Shown here piece after piece: positions 1 through 6,977 of a DNA stretch of 7,668 bases. The notes beneath the pieces were generated by a model. That model worked only from the letters and a program-made list of their open reading frames with translations. It had not been told where the DNA came from and ran no database searches. The translations under genes and the position numbers were made by a program. The DNA is from Pedococcus sp. (GTDB lineage Bacteria; Actinomycetota; Actinomycetes; Actinomycetales; Dermatophilaceae): positions 1 to 7,668 of the forward strand of contig JAICSZ010000090.1 of NCBI GenBank assembly GCA_025936615.1, read 5' to 3'. Each line of letters starts with the position of its first letter. The stretch's first letter is position 1.

Positions 1-60
1 GGCTGAGCAACACGCAGGCGGACTGGGCAACACCCGGGTCCCACCCGGCGCGTGGGCGGA

Positions 61-723
61 CTAGATGCTCGAGTCGACCAGCCGGTGCACCGACACGGCG
101 TAGCCGGCGCCGGGGTGCCACGACTCCCTGTCCCAGGCCGCGAAGCGCTGTGCGAACGACAGCCCGGCGACGGTGCACGAGCGGTCGTAGTCCTCGAGAG
201 GGGTGACCGCGCAGCCCGGGGGGAGGTGCTCGGCATCGAGCCCGAAGCCCGCCACGAGCAGCCCACCGGGTTGCAGGTGCGCCACCATCCGCTGGACGGC
301 CCGCAGCAGGGTGCCGGGCGCGAGGAGCGGCACCACGTTGCCGGCGAGCACGACGAGGTTGAAGGCCTGGGAGCGCAGCTGGAGGTCGCTGATGTCCTGA
401 CGCACCCAGCGGGTCGTCGGGTCGCGTTGCGATGCGACGGCCAGCATGTCGGTGTCGGCGTCGACCCCGACACAGTGGTAGCCGAGGCTGGTGAGCTGGG
501 TGGCGACCCGTCCGGTGCCACAGCCCGCGTCGAGGATGCGGGCCGGCGCCGGCAGGAGCGACTCGATGAACGCGGCCTCACCGTGGATGTCCACGCCGCT
601 GGCAGCGAGGTCGTCGAAGCGTCGCTGGTATGCCGTGGCGGCGCCGAGTCCGCCGGAGACCTCCGACCAGCGGGTGCGCGGCTCCTCCTCGGTCCAGTGC
701 GTGCCTGACTCGGCCGTGCTCAT
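61..723 (-). CDS. class I SAM-dependent methyltransferase (220 aa, substrate unknown)
   Basis: This is a small cytoplasmic Rossmann-fold methyltransferase. Motif I is LDAGCGTG at residues 64-71, the glycine-rich loop that binds S-adenosylmethionine. The acidic residue at the end of strand 2 is Asp88 in VGVDAD and would hold the ribose hydroxyls. The segment at about 121-134 (FNLVVLAGNV) matches motif II/IV, and LQPGGLLV at 150-157 is the usual post-motif-III turn. The length of about 220 residues fits a catalytic domain with no separate substrate domain, so the methyl acceptor cannot be deduced. The ATG at 723 is preferred because TACCCT ends exactly 6 nt upstream, and no Shine-Dalgarno sequence is visible. 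It lies 40 bp downstream of fgd on the same strand and may receive readthrough from fgd as well as using its own promoter. The family call is firm; the function is unassigned. Confidence 0.9.
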   Translation of the reverse strand: MSTAESGTHWTEEEPRTRWSEVSGGLGAATAYQRRFDDLAASGVDIHGEAAFIESLLPAPARILDAGCGTGRVATQLTSLGYHCVGVDADTDMLAVASQRDPTTRWVRQDISDLQLRSQAFNLVVLAGNVVPLLAPGTLLRAVQRMVAHLQPGGLLVAGFGLDAEHLPPGCAVTPLEDYDRSCTVAGLSFAQRFAAWDRESWHPGAGYAVSVHRLVDSSI

Positions 724-729
724 GCTCAG

Positions 730-735
730 AGGGTA
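730..735 (-). promoter_or_regulatory. -10 box (TACCCT) of the methyltransferase gene, leaderless spacing
   Basis: Read on the minus strand, TACCCT is followed by six bases (CTGAGC) and then the ATG at 723. This fits the actinobacterial -10 consensus TANNNT with the last T at -7 if transcription starts at the A of ATG. No purine-rich ribosome binding site precedes the start. No good -35 box is seen, which is common in this group. The call is inferred from position and consensus only. Confidence 0.6.
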
Positions 736-763
736 GTGCGGTGTGGGTGGGCGTGGGACCCCC

Positions 764-1771
764 TCAGCCGAGCTCGCGAAGGCCGGGGAGCACCCGCTCG
801 GCGAAGGTGGTCAGGAACCGGGACTGGTCCTCACCCGGTGCGTGGAAGACGAGGTGGTTGAAGCCGAGGTCGACGTAGCCGCGCACCGCGTCGACGACCT
901 CGTCCGGGTCCGAGGAGACGATCCACCGCTTTGCGACCTGCTCGTCGGACAGGGCGTCACCGAGCCGCTCCATCTCCAGCGGGTCGCTCGTGCCGTGCTT
1001 CTGCTCCGGGGTCAGGGACAGCGCGGCCCAGAACCGGCAGCTGCGCACCGCCTGGTCGTGGTCGGGGTCCCACGAGAGCTTGACCTCGATCATCCGGTCG
1101 AGGTCCTCGCGGGTCCGTCCCGACTTCTCCAAACCCTCGTCGACTGCAGGGAGCAGCTTGTCCCGGTAGAGCTCCTCGCCCTTCCCGGAAGTGCAGATGA
1201 ACCCGTCGCCGGACCGGCCGGCATACCGGGCGACGAGCGGCCCGCCGGCCGCGACGTAGACGGGCACCGGCACCTCGGGGCGGTCGTAGATCGTCGCGTC
1301 GGTGGTGCGGTAGTAGTCGCCCTCGAAGCTCACGCGCTCCGTGGTCCACAGCTCGCGCATCAGCCGCACGGCCTCACGCAGCCGCGCGAAGCGCTCCTTG
1401 AAGTCCGGCCAGTCCTCGACCGAGCCGACCGCCACCTCGTTGAGCGCCTCCCCGGTGCCGAGGCCCAGCATGACGCGACCGGGGTAGAGGCAGCCGAGGG
1501 TCGCGAAGGCCTGGGCGACGACGGCGGGGTTGTAGCGGAACGTCGGCGTCATCACCGACGTGCCGAGCTGGACCCGCTCGGTCCGCTCACCGACGGCTGC
1601 GAGCCAGGACAACGAGAACGGCGCGTGGCCGCCGTGGTGGCGCCACGGCTGCACGTGGTCGGAGACCAGCACGCTGTCGAGGCCCACCTGCTCGGCCTGG
1701 ACCGCGAAGTCGAGGAGCTGCCTGGGGCCGAACTGCTCGGCCGACGCCTTGTACCCGATGCGAAGAGTCAC
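764..1771 (-). CDS. fgd: F420-dependent glucose-6-phosphate dehydrogenase
   Basis: This luciferase-like (LLM) TIM-barrel enzyme oxidises glucose-6-phosphate to 6-phosphogluconolactone and reduces coenzyme F420, supplying F420H2 to the cell's F420-dependent reductases. The 335-residue product follows the well-known M. tuberculosis FGD1 closely from memory, starting with GYKASAEQF near the N-terminus. The FGD1 active-site residues His40, Trp44 and Glu109 correspond to His39, Trp43 and Glu108 here. The phosphate-binding residues Lys198, Lys259 and Arg283 correspond to Lys197, Lys258 and Arg282, a constant offset of one. Keeping all six argues for true FGD rather than another LLM-family oxidoreductase. 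The GTG start at 1771 gives the right N-terminus and lies 6 nt after a TACGGT box. The gene lies between panB, 45 bp upstream, and the methyltransferase, 40 bp downstream, all on the minus strand. Confidence 0.95.
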   Translation of the reverse strand: MTLRIGYKASAEQFGPRQLLDFAVQAEQVGLDSVLVSDHVQPWRHHGGHAPFSLSWLAAVGERTERVQLGTSVMTPTFRYNPAVVAQAFATLGCLYPGRVMLGLGTGEALNEVAVGSVEDWPDFKERFARLREAVRLMRELWTTERVSFEGDYYRTTDATIYDRPEVPVPVYVAAGGPLVARYAGRSGDGFICTSGKGEELYRDKLLPAVDEGLEKSGRTREDLDRMIEVKLSWDPDHDQAVRSCRFWAALSLTPEQKHGTSDPLEMERLGDALSDEQVAKRWIVSSDPDEVVDAVRGYVDLGFNHLVFHAPGEDQSRFLTTFAERVLPGLRELG

Positions 1772-1777
1772 CGGACC

Positions 1778-1783
1778 ACCGTA
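1778..1783 (-). promoter_or_regulatory. -10 box (TACGGT) of fgd, leaderless spacing
   Basis: On the minus strand TACGGT is followed by GGTCCG and then the GTG start at 1771, so the final T sits at -7 relative to the start codon. The box lies in the 45-bp gap after panB, implying that fgd can be transcribed independently. A GGTGG run overlapping the spacer could act as a weak Shine-Dalgarno, so a short leader is not excluded. The box also overlaps one of the GTATGCCG words discussed in the findings. Confidence 0.55.
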
Positions 1784-1816
1784 TGCCGTGTGGCCGCGGT
1801 GGTTTCGTGCGGTTGC

Positions 1817-2689
1817 CTACTCGGGGAAGGAGTTCGCCTCCGCGGGGAACGAGCCGGAGGCGACGTCCGCGGCATATGCCTTGGCGGCGTCACCCAGGAC
1901 CGTGCGCAGGTCCGCGTACTTCTTCACGAAGCGGGGGGCCTTGCCGCCGCGCAGGCCGGCCATGTCCTGCCAGACCAGGACCTGCGCGTCGCAGTGGGGG
2001 CCGGCGCCGATGCCGATCGTGGGGATCGACAACACCTCGGTGACGCGGGCGGCGAGCGGCGCGGGGACCATCTCCATGACGACGGCGAAGCAGCCGGCCC
2101 TCTCGAGGGCGACGGCGTCCTCGACCAGGCTGTCGGCGTTGTCGCCGCGGCCCTGGACGCGGTAGCCGCCGAGGACGTGCTCGCTCTGCGGGGTGAAGCC
2201 GATGTGGCCCATGACCGGGATCCCGGCGCGTACCAGCAGCTCGATCTCGGGGACCATCGGCTTGCCACCCTCGAGCTTCACCGCGTGGGCCATGCCCTCC
2301 TTCATGAACCGGGTGGCAGTCGCGAGCGCTTGTTGGGGACTTGCCTGGTACGAGCCGAACGGCAGGTCGGCGACGACCATCGCGTGCTTCGCGGCGGAGG
2401 TGACGGCGCGCACCAGCGGCACGAGGTGGTCCACCGTGACCGGCACGGTCGTCTCGAAGCCGAAGACGTTGTTGCCGGCGGAGTCGCCCACGAGGAGCAC
2501 CGGGATGCCCGCCTCGTCGAAGATCTCGGCGGCGTACATGTCGTAGGCGGTGAGCATCGCCCACTTCTCGCCCCGCTCCTTCATCGCCCGCAGGTGGGGC
2601 AGCCGTATGCGGCGTTGTGGAGCGGCCTGGGCGCCGGTGCCGTAGGGCGCGGTGGTCTCGCTGCCGGCCGGGGTCGTGGGCTCGCTCAT
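1817..2689 (-). CDS. panB: 3-methyl-2-oxobutanoate hydroxymethyltransferase (ketopantoate hydroxymethyltransferase)
   Basis: PanB transfers a hydroxymethyl group from 5,10-methylenetetrahydrofolate to alpha-ketoisovalerate, making ketopantoate, the first committed step of pantothenate and CoA synthesis. The 290-residue protein shows the family's (beta/alpha)8-barrel signatures in order: MLTAYD (45-50), LVGDS with Asp69, ADLPF with Asp108, VKLEGG with Lys138 and Glu140, GHIGFTPQS (161-169), the MEMVP segment with Glu206, and IGIGAG (225-230). By comparison with E. coli PanB, Asp69, Asp108 and Glu140 are the Mg2+ site and Glu206 the catalytic base. The first 25 or so residues are an Ala/Thr/Pro-rich extension, as in other actinobacterial PanB proteins. 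The ATG at 2689 lies 6 nt after TAGGAT. No panC or panD is adjacent. Residue 28 uses the very rare ATA isoleucine codon, inside a recurrent GTATGC word. Confidence 0.96.
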   Translation of the reverse strand: MSEPTTPAGSETTAPYGTGAQAAPQRRIRLPHLRAMKERGEKWAMLTAYDMYAAEIFDEAGIPVLLVGDSAGNNVFGFETTVPVTVDHLVPLVRAVTSAAKHAMVVADLPFGSYQASPQQALATATRFMKEGMAHAVKLEGGKPMVPEIELLVRAGIPVMGHIGFTPQSEHVLGGYRVQGRGDNADSLVEDAVALERAGCFAVVMEMVPAPLAARVTEVLSIPTIGIGAGPHCDAQVLVWQDMAGLRGGKAPRFVKKYADLRTVLGDAAKAYAADVASGSFPAEANSFPE

Positions 2690-2695
2690 GCCGGG

Positions 2696-2701
2696 ATCCT
2701 A
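2696..2701 (-). promoter_or_regulatory. -10 box (TAGGAT) of panB, leaderless spacing
   Basis: On the minus strand TAGGAT is followed by CCCGGC and the ATG at 2689, so the last T is at -7, matching a TANNNT box for a leaderless transcript. The AGGA inside it, 7-8 nt before the ATG, could instead serve as a short Shine-Dalgarno. The exact agreement in spacing with the neighbouring genes favours the promoter reading. Confidence 0.6.
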
Positions 2702-2840
2702 GGGGTGGGAGCGCCGGCACGGGTCGCGGGCATCTGTCGTGCTGCGACCGGGGCGGCTGACGCAGCTTTGCGGTGATGGCGTCCGTTTGGTGCCATTCGA
2801 GGCCTAGTTCGTCCCAGAATTTAACAAATCCTTACCTGTG

Positions 2841-2856
2841 TACCGGTAGTCCGGTA
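2841..2856. promoter_or_regulatory. inverted repeat TACCGG-N4-CCGGTA upstream of the metalloprotease (candidate operator)
   Basis: Two perfect 6-bp arms, TACCGG and CCGGTA, flank TAGT. CCGGTA also occurs as a direct repeat with an 8-bp period at 2843-2848 and 2851-2856. The element lies 76-91 bp upstream of the protease GTG, just after an unusually A+T-rich stretch at about 2816-2834 that contains TTTAACAAATCC. That is the most A+T-rich part of the window and probably belongs to the protease promoter. TATGGA at 2855-2860 is a possible but weak -10. No TANNNT hexamer was found here, so the start of transcription is not placed. A regulator binding site is an inference from symmetry and location. 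Confidence 0.4.
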
Positions 2857-2921
2857 TGGACCGTTCGTGTTTGGGTCGGCTCTGCGCGTGTCGAAAACCG
2901 ACAGGCGCGCATCGTTGATCT

Positions 2922-2926
2922 GGAGG
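2922..2926 (+). promoter_or_regulatory. Shine-Dalgarno (GGAGG) fixing the GTG start of the metalloprotease
   Basis: GGAGG stands 5 nt before the GTG at 2932 and is the only strong ribosome binding site in the window. It selects this GTG over the longer in-frame open stretch reaching back to 2773. The chosen start also puts a textbook signal peptide at the N-terminus. Unlike most neighbours, this gene therefore has a real 5' leader. Confidence 0.85.
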
Positions 2927-2931
2927 AATCA

Positions 2932-5247
2932 GTGAAGAGACGTCATCTGAGCGTTCTCTCGGGCGTGGCCACCGCGGCCGTCGCCGTGAGCATGGCTTCT
3001 GCCCCCGCACAGGCAACCCCCGTGCAGGGCGACAAGGAGCCGAAGGCGAACAACCGGGCGCACGACCTGCCCAACCCCCTCGGTGACGCGCAGCGCCAGC
3101 TGCGCAAGGAGGCCGTCGAGAAGCTCGTCAAGGGCGAGGCCACCACCGAGACCCGGGGAGGCCAGCGGGTCATCAAGCTCGCCGGCAACAAGGAGGCCGC
3201 GAAGGGGAGCAAGGCCGCCAAGGACCGCTATGTGTCCTACCCGGTGGAGCGTGAGGAGGACATCTTCACGATCCTCACCGACTTCGGGACGCAGACCGAC
3301 CCCCGCACCGGCGGCGAGGCCGGTCCGGTGCACAACAACATCCCCGAACCCGACCGCAACTGGGACGGCAACAGCACCGACGACAACTCCACCTACTGGA
3401 CCAAGAACTTCGATGCGGCCCACTACGAGGACATGATGTTCGGCGACGGTGAGTCGTTCAAGGACTTCTACCTCAAGCAGTCGAACGGCCGGTTCCTGGC
3501 CAAGGGGGACGTTTCCGACTGGGTCCAGGTGCCGTTCAACGAGTCCCGCTACGGCCACAACCCCGTCGACGGCGATGGCACGTCCGAGGCTGACGGCTAC
3601 TGGAACTACATCAAGGACTCCGCCACCGCCTGGTACGACGCGCAGAAGGCCGCCGGCAAGAGCGACGCCGAGATCACCACGTACCTGAAGCAGTTCGACA
3701 AGGTCGACCGCTACGACTACGACGGCGACGGCAACTTCAACGAGCCCGACGGCTACATCGACCACTTCCAGGCCATCCACGCCGGAGAGGGCGAGGAGGC
3801 CGGTGGCGGCGCGCAGGGCGAGGACGCAATCTGGAGCCACCGCTGGTACGCCTTCTCGACCGACATCGGCAAGAGCGGCCCGGAGACCAACAAGCTCGGA
3901 GGGGTGCCGCTCGGCGACTCCGGCATCTGGATCGGTGACTACACCACCGAGCCGGAGAACGGCGGCCTCGGCGTCTTCACGCACGAGTTCGGTCACGACC
4001 TCGGCCTGCCGGACTACTACGACACCCAGGGTGGCGACAACGGCACGGGTTTCTGGACCCTCATGTCCGGTGGCTCCTGGCTCAACCACGGCACCGACTC
4101 GATCGGCACCACGCCTGGCTACATGGGCCCGCTGGAGAAGCTCCAGCTGGGCTGGCTCGACTACCAGGTCGTGCCCTACGGGCAGGACATGACGGTGAAG
4201 CTGAACTCGGCCGACAGGTCCAAGACCAACAAGTCCTTCCAGGCGCTCGCGGTCCCGCTGCCCGACAAGACGGTCAAGACCGACTACAACAAGCCTCACT
4301 CGGGTACCTACGAGTGGTGGGGCGGTTCGGCCGACGGCCTGAACAACTCCCTCACCCGTGACGTCGACCTCACGGGAAAGACCGGTGGCTCCCTGACGTT
4401 CTGGCTGCAGGGGCGCACCGAGGCGGGCTACGACCCGATGGTGGTCGAGACGAGCACGGACGGGACCAACTGGACCGAGGCGGGCAAGTTCGAGGGTCGC
4501 TACACCAACTGGGCGCAGCAGACCGTCAGCCTTGCGTCCCTTGACGGCAAGGCCGGGAAGGTCCGCTTCCGCTACATGACCGACGGCGGCCTCCACTACG
4601 CCGGTCCGTTCGTGGATGACATCGCGATCACCGCTGGCGGAGCCTCCGTCTTCAGCGATGACGTCGAAAGTGGCGACAACGGCTGGGTGTCTGACGGCTT
4701 CTCCCGGATGACCGGTTCCACCACCAAGCAGGTGAGCCACTTCTACCTGGCCGAGAACCGGACCTACACGGGCTACGACACCACGCTCAAGACCGGCCCG
4801 TACAACTTCGGCTACGCCAACACCAAGCCGGACTGGGTGGAGCGGTTCCCCTACCAGAACGGCATGCTCGTCTGGTACGTCGACGGTGAGTACGGCGACA
4901 ACAACACCTCTGCCCACCCCGGTGGTGGCCAGTCGCTGCCGGTCGACGCCCGTCCGGCGCCGGTGAAGTTCTACGACGGATCCAAGCTCGGCAACCGTCG
5001 TCAGCCGTGGGACGCCACGTTCGGCCAGGAGCGCACCGACGCGGTGAGCTTCCACAAGAACGGCATCGCGACCGACGTCCCGTCCCAGCCGGCCATCCCG
5101 GTGTTCGACGACAGCAACCCGAACCGCTACTGGGACGCGTCGAACCCGTGGAACTCGGTCCAGGTGGCCGGTTCCGGAACCGTCATGAAGGTGGTCAACA
5201 CCCGCGACGGCGGCAACGAGCTGCAGGTCCAGGTCAGCTTCAAGTGA
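2932..5247 (+). CDS. secreted M6-family (immune inhibitor A-like) zinc metalloprotease
   Basis: This is a 771-residue secreted zinc endopeptidase related to Bacillus InhA. Residues 1-28 form a Sec signal peptide: MKRR, a hydrophobic Ala/Val stretch, then APAQA with likely cleavage after Ala28. A charged propeptide follows, with DLPNPLGDAQRQLRKEA, typical of M6 zymogens. The catalytic domain runs from about 110 to 440. It has HEFGHDLGLPD from His351 (zinc-binding HExxH at 351-355) and a Met-turn-like LMSGGSW around Met378. An Asp/Asn-rich loop at about 262-277 (DYDGDGNFN) probably binds calcium. Residues about 457-568 form a MAM-like beta-sandwich ending in FVDDIAI, and about 570-771 match the VEG-type C-terminal module (DDVESGDNGW). 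The mature protein contains no cysteine. Length is close to the roughly 800 residues of InhA. Bacillus homologues cleave host antimicrobial peptides; here nutrient scavenging or another extracellular role is equally possible. It is divergent from panB and ends in a strong terminator. Confidence 0.93.
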   Translation: MKRRHLSVLSGVATAAVAVSMASAPAQATPVQGDKEPKANNRAHDLPNPLGDAQRQLRKEAVEKLVKGEATTETRGGQRVIKLAGNKEAAKGSKAAKDRYVSYPVEREEDIFTILTDFGTQTDPRTGGEAGPVHNNIPEPDRNWDGNSTDDNSTYWTKNFDAAHYEDMMFGDGESFKDFYLKQSNGRFLAKGDVSDWVQVPFNESRYGHNPVDGDGTSEADGYWNYIKDSATAWYDAQKAAGKSDAEITTYLKQFDKVDRYDYDGDGNFNEPDGYIDHFQAIHAGEGEEAGGGAQGEDAIWSHRWYAFSTDIGKSGPETNKLGGVPLGDSGIWIGDYTTEPENGGLGVFTHEFGHDLGLPDYYDTQGGDNGTGFWTLMSGGSWLNHGTDSIGTTPGYMGPLEKLQLGWLDYQVVPYGQDMTVKLNSADRSKTNKSFQALAVPLPDKTVKTDYNKPHSGTYEWWGGSADGLNNSLTRDVDLTGKTGGSLTFWLQGRTEAGYDPMVVETSTDGTNWTEAGKFEGRYTNWAQQTVSLASLDGKAGKVRFRYMTDGGLHYAGPFVDDIAITAGGASVFSDDVESGDNGWVSDGFSRMTGSTTKQVSHFYLAENRTYTGYDTTLKTGPYNFGYANTKPDWVERFPYQNGMLVWYVDGEYGDNNTSAHPGGGQSLPVDARPAPVKFYDGSKLGNRRQPWDATFGQERTDAVSFHKNGIATDVPSQPAIPVFDDSNPNRYWDASNPWNSVQVAGSGTVMKVVNTRDGGNELQVQVSFK

Positions 5248-5268
5248 CCTGCTGACAGCGCACTGCAC

Positions 5269-5307
5269 GAGCGGGCCCCGGGACGACGTCGTCCCGGGGC
5301 CCCGCTC
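5269..5307 (+). terminator. strong hairpin terminator of the metalloprotease gene
   Basis: The arms at 5269-5287 and 5288-5307 are complementary along 19 pairs with a single bulged base. They form a GAGCGGG/CCCGCTC base and a GGGACGACGTCGTCCC apex. The hairpin starts 21 nt after the protease TGA. No U-run follows, as is usual for terminators in high-G+C actinobacteria. Because it is almost perfectly symmetrical it could act in both directions, though no converging gene is present. Confidence 0.85.
5282..5293. repeat. 12-bp palindrome GACGACGTCGTC, copy 1 (terminator apex)
   Basis: GACGACGTCGTC is a perfect palindrome at the centre of the terminator hairpin. An identical 12-mer recurs at 5348-5359, so the two copies flank the -10 box of the downstream oxidoreductase gene. 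Identity is seen directly; a function beyond the hairpin is conjecture. Confidence 0.6.
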
Positions 5308-5326
5308 CGTCTGCGGCGCCGACGCC

Positions 5327-5332
5327 TAGGGT
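5327..5332 (+). promoter_or_regulatory. -10 box (TAGGGT) of the FAD oxidoreductase gene, leaderless spacing
   Basis: TAGGGT is followed by GCCGAC and then the GTG at 5339, placing the last T at -7 for transcription starting at the G of GTG. The position expected for a -35 element (about 5303-5308) overlaps the end of the preceding terminator hairpin. No convincing -35 or Shine-Dalgarno is seen. Confidence 0.6.
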
Positions 5333-5338
5333 GCCGAC

Positions 5339-6889
5339 GTGGACTACGACGACGTCGTCATCGGTGCCGGTCACAACGGACTCACGGCCGCGGCCTACCT
5401 GGCGCGCGCCGGCCGGCGGGTCCTCGTCCTCGAGTCGGCCGACCACGTCGGCGGCGCGGCGGTCTCCGCCCAGGCGTTTCCGGGCGTCGACGCCCGGCTC
5501 TCCCGCTACTCCTACCTCGTCTCGTTGCTCCCGCGGCAGGTCGTCAGCGACCTCGACCTCGATGTGCGGCTCATCCGGCGGCGCTACTCCTCCTTCACGC
5601 CGGTGCCGACCGACCCGACGCGGGGGCTGCTCGTCGACAACGGCGACCAGCCGGCGACTGCTGCCGGCTTCGCGTCGCTCACCGGAAGCGATGACGAGTA
5701 TGCAGCGTGGCGCGGCTTCTACGGCCGCGTGCACCACCTCGCGCAGCAGGTCTTCCCCACCGTGCTGGAACCCTTGCGGCCTGAGTCCGAGCTCACCGCG
5801 CTCGTCGGCGACGACGAGCTGTGGGAGGCGCTGGTCCACCGGCCGCTGGGAGAGGTGCTCGAGAGGACGTTCGCGGACGACACGGTGCGGGGCGTGGTCG
5901 CCACCGACGCACTGATCGGGACCCTCGCCGACCTGCACGGCGCGGACCTGCGGCAGAACGTCTGCTTCCTCTACCACCTCATCGGCGGGGGGACTGGCGA
6001 CTGGGACGTGCCGGTCGGCGGCATGGGCTCAGTCACGGACGGCCTGGCTGCCGCCGCGGCGAAGGCAGGTGCCGAGATCCGCACGGGTGCACGGGTTTCC
6101 GCGGTCTCGCCCGACGGACAGGTGAGCTGGGAGGGTGGCTCAGCAGTCGGAGGCACCGTCCATGCCGCCTGTGCGCCGGCGGTGCTCAACCGGCTGCTGG
6201 CCGCCACAGGGGCAGAGCCGGTGGACACCGAGCCGACGCCCGAGGGCTCCCAGCTCAAGGTCAACATGATGCTGTCGCGGCTGCCGAGGCTGCGCGACGA
6301 GCAGGCCGACCCGGCGGCCGCGTTTGCCGGCACGTTCCACGTGAACGAGGGCTGGTCGCAGCTCCAGGAGGCGCACGCCGTCGCGGAGGGCGGTCACGTG
6401 CCGCCCCAGCCGCCGTGCGAGGTCTACTGCCACAGCCTCGCCGACCGCTCGGTCCTGGGGCCGGACCTGCGGGACACCGGCGCCCAGACGCTGACGCTGT
6501 TCGCGCTGCACCTGCCGGCACGGCTGTTCCGGGGCGACGCACAGACCCATGACGAGGTGAAGGACCTTGCGCTGGCCCACACCTTGGAGTCGTTGAACTC
6601 CGTTCTGGCGGAGCCGATCCAGGATGTGCTGATGCGCGACGCCGACGGTGCCTTCTGCCTCGAGGCGCGCACACCGGTCGAGCTGGAGGCAGACCTCGGG
6701 CTTCCGGGCGGCAACATCTTCCACCGCTCGCTCCAGTGGCCCTGGGCCGAAGGTGAGGCGGAGGTGGGCACCTGGGGGGTCGAGACGCGCTACGAGAAGG
6801 TGCTGGTCGCTGGAGCCGGGGCGCGACGCGGAGGCGGCGTGTCCGGCATACCCGGTCACAACGCGGCCATGGCCGCGCTCGCACGGTGA
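5339..6889 (+). CDS. PYROXD2/phytoene-dehydrogenase-like FAD-dependent oxidoreductase (COG1233 type)
   Basis: The 516-residue flavoprotein belongs to the phytoene desaturase-related amine-oxidase superfamily. The N-terminal Rossmann FAD motif is VVIGAGHNG (GxGxxG at Gly9, Gly11, Gly14), followed by VLVLES with Glu32, which should bind the FAD ribose, and the HVGGAA segment. The C-terminal FAD-contact motif is present at about 492-510 as AGAGARRGGGVSGIPGHNAA. The GAGHNGL and PGHNAA forms resemble the PYROXD2 branch rather than carotenogenic CrtI. No crtB, crtE or other carotenoid gene is nearby, so a carotenoid role is not supported and the substrate is unknown. The GTG at 5339 starts one residue before the usual YDDVVIGAG start of the fold and lies 6 nt after TAGGGT. 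Residue 504 uses the rare ATA codon. The gene stands between the protease terminator and glnA2. Confidence 0.88.
   Translation: MDYDDVVIGAGHNGLTAAAYLARAGRRVLVLESADHVGGAAVSAQAFPGVDARLSRYSYLVSLLPRQVVSDLDLDVRLIRRRYSSFTPVPTDPTRGLLVDNGDQPATAAGFASLTGSDDEYAAWRGFYGRVHHLAQQVFPTVLEPLRPESELTALVGDDELWEALVHRPLGEVLERTFADDTVRGVVATDALIGTLADLHGADLRQNVCFLYHLIGGGTGDWDVPVGGMGSVTDGLAAAAAKAGAEIRTGARVSAVSPDGQVSWEGGSAVGGTVHAACAPAVLNRLLAATGAEPVDTEPTPEGSQLKVNMMLSRLPRLRDEQADPAAAFAGTFHVNEGWSQLQEAHAVAEGGHVPPQPPCEVYCHSLADRSVLGPDLRDTGAQTLTLFALHLPARLFRGDAQTHDEVKDLALAHTLESLNSVLAEPIQDVLMRDADGAFCLEARTPVELEADLGLPGGNIFHRSLQWPWAEGEAEVGTWGVETRYEKVLVAGAGARRGGGVSGIPGHNAAMAALAR
5348..5359. repeat. 12-bp palindrome GACGACGTCGTC, copy 2 (first codons of the oxidoreductase)
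   Basis: This exact copy of the terminator-apex palindrome encodes Asp-Asp-Val-Val at residues 4-7 of the oxidoreductase. If the mRNA is leaderless it lies at about +10 to +21 and could fold at the very 5' end. Common GAC and GTC codons in an ordinary FAD-motif lead-in could also produce it by chance. Confidence 0.5.
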
Positions 6890-6945
6890 CCCAACCGCCG
6901 ACCCCAAACCGCTTCGCAGGCGATCTCGGCTGCCATGGCGTGGAG

Positions 6946-6962
6946 GGTCGCGGACGCGAGCC
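6946..6962 (+). terminator. possible weak hairpin after the FAD oxidoreductase gene
   Basis: GGTCGC and GCGAGCC can pair around a GGAC loop with one bulged G, giving six pairs about 57 nt after the oxidoreductase TGA. It has no U-run and is much weaker than the hairpin at 5269-5307. It may be a terminator or mere G+C-rich coincidence. The rest of the 126-bp gap holds the glnA2 regulatory region. Confidence 0.25.
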
Positions 6963-6977
6963 GGGACGACGGGTGAC

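Noticed and set aside
7..62. Short repeats at the left edge (GCAACAC at 7 and 27, GGCGGACT at 17 and 55) and a CCCAC/GTGGG hairpin at 40-56
   Set aside because: The repeats are 7-8 bp and irregularly spaced, and the stem is only 5 bp, too weak to call a terminator for the methyltransferase or a mobile-element end.
743..2776. A 677-codon plus-strand open frame opposite fgd and panB
   Set aside because: It is antisense to two firmly identified enzymes, has no recognisable motif, and reads as Val/Gly/Arg/His-rich sequence, typical of a shadow frame in G+C-rich DNA.
2773..2931. An N-terminal extension of the protease upstream of 2932
   Set aside because: The frame is open, but translation from there would bury the signal peptide. 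GGAGG at 2922-2926 fits the GTG at 2932, and the stretch carries the A+T-rich promoter-like region.
2690..2931. A riboswitch or structured leader between panB and the protease
   Set aside because: panB appears to be leaderless, and the protease side shows only one short inverted repeat with no recognisable riboswitch core.
2804..3016. A 70-codon minus-strand open frame in the divergent region
   Set aside because: It overlaps the start of the protease, is Arg/Pro-rich, and has no ribosome binding site or -10 at the right spacing.
2929..5268. A 779-codon minus-strand open frame covering the whole protease gene
   Set aside because: The sense strand has signal peptide, HEFGH and a Shine-Dalgarno, while the antisense product is low-complexity Val/Gly/Leu/Arg sequence with no domain. 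High G+C removes stop codons from this frame.
5339..6889. Carotenoid biosynthesis (crtI) or a pigment cluster
   Set aside because: The sequence resembles the PYROXD2 branch and no crtB, crtE or lycopene cyclase lies in the window.
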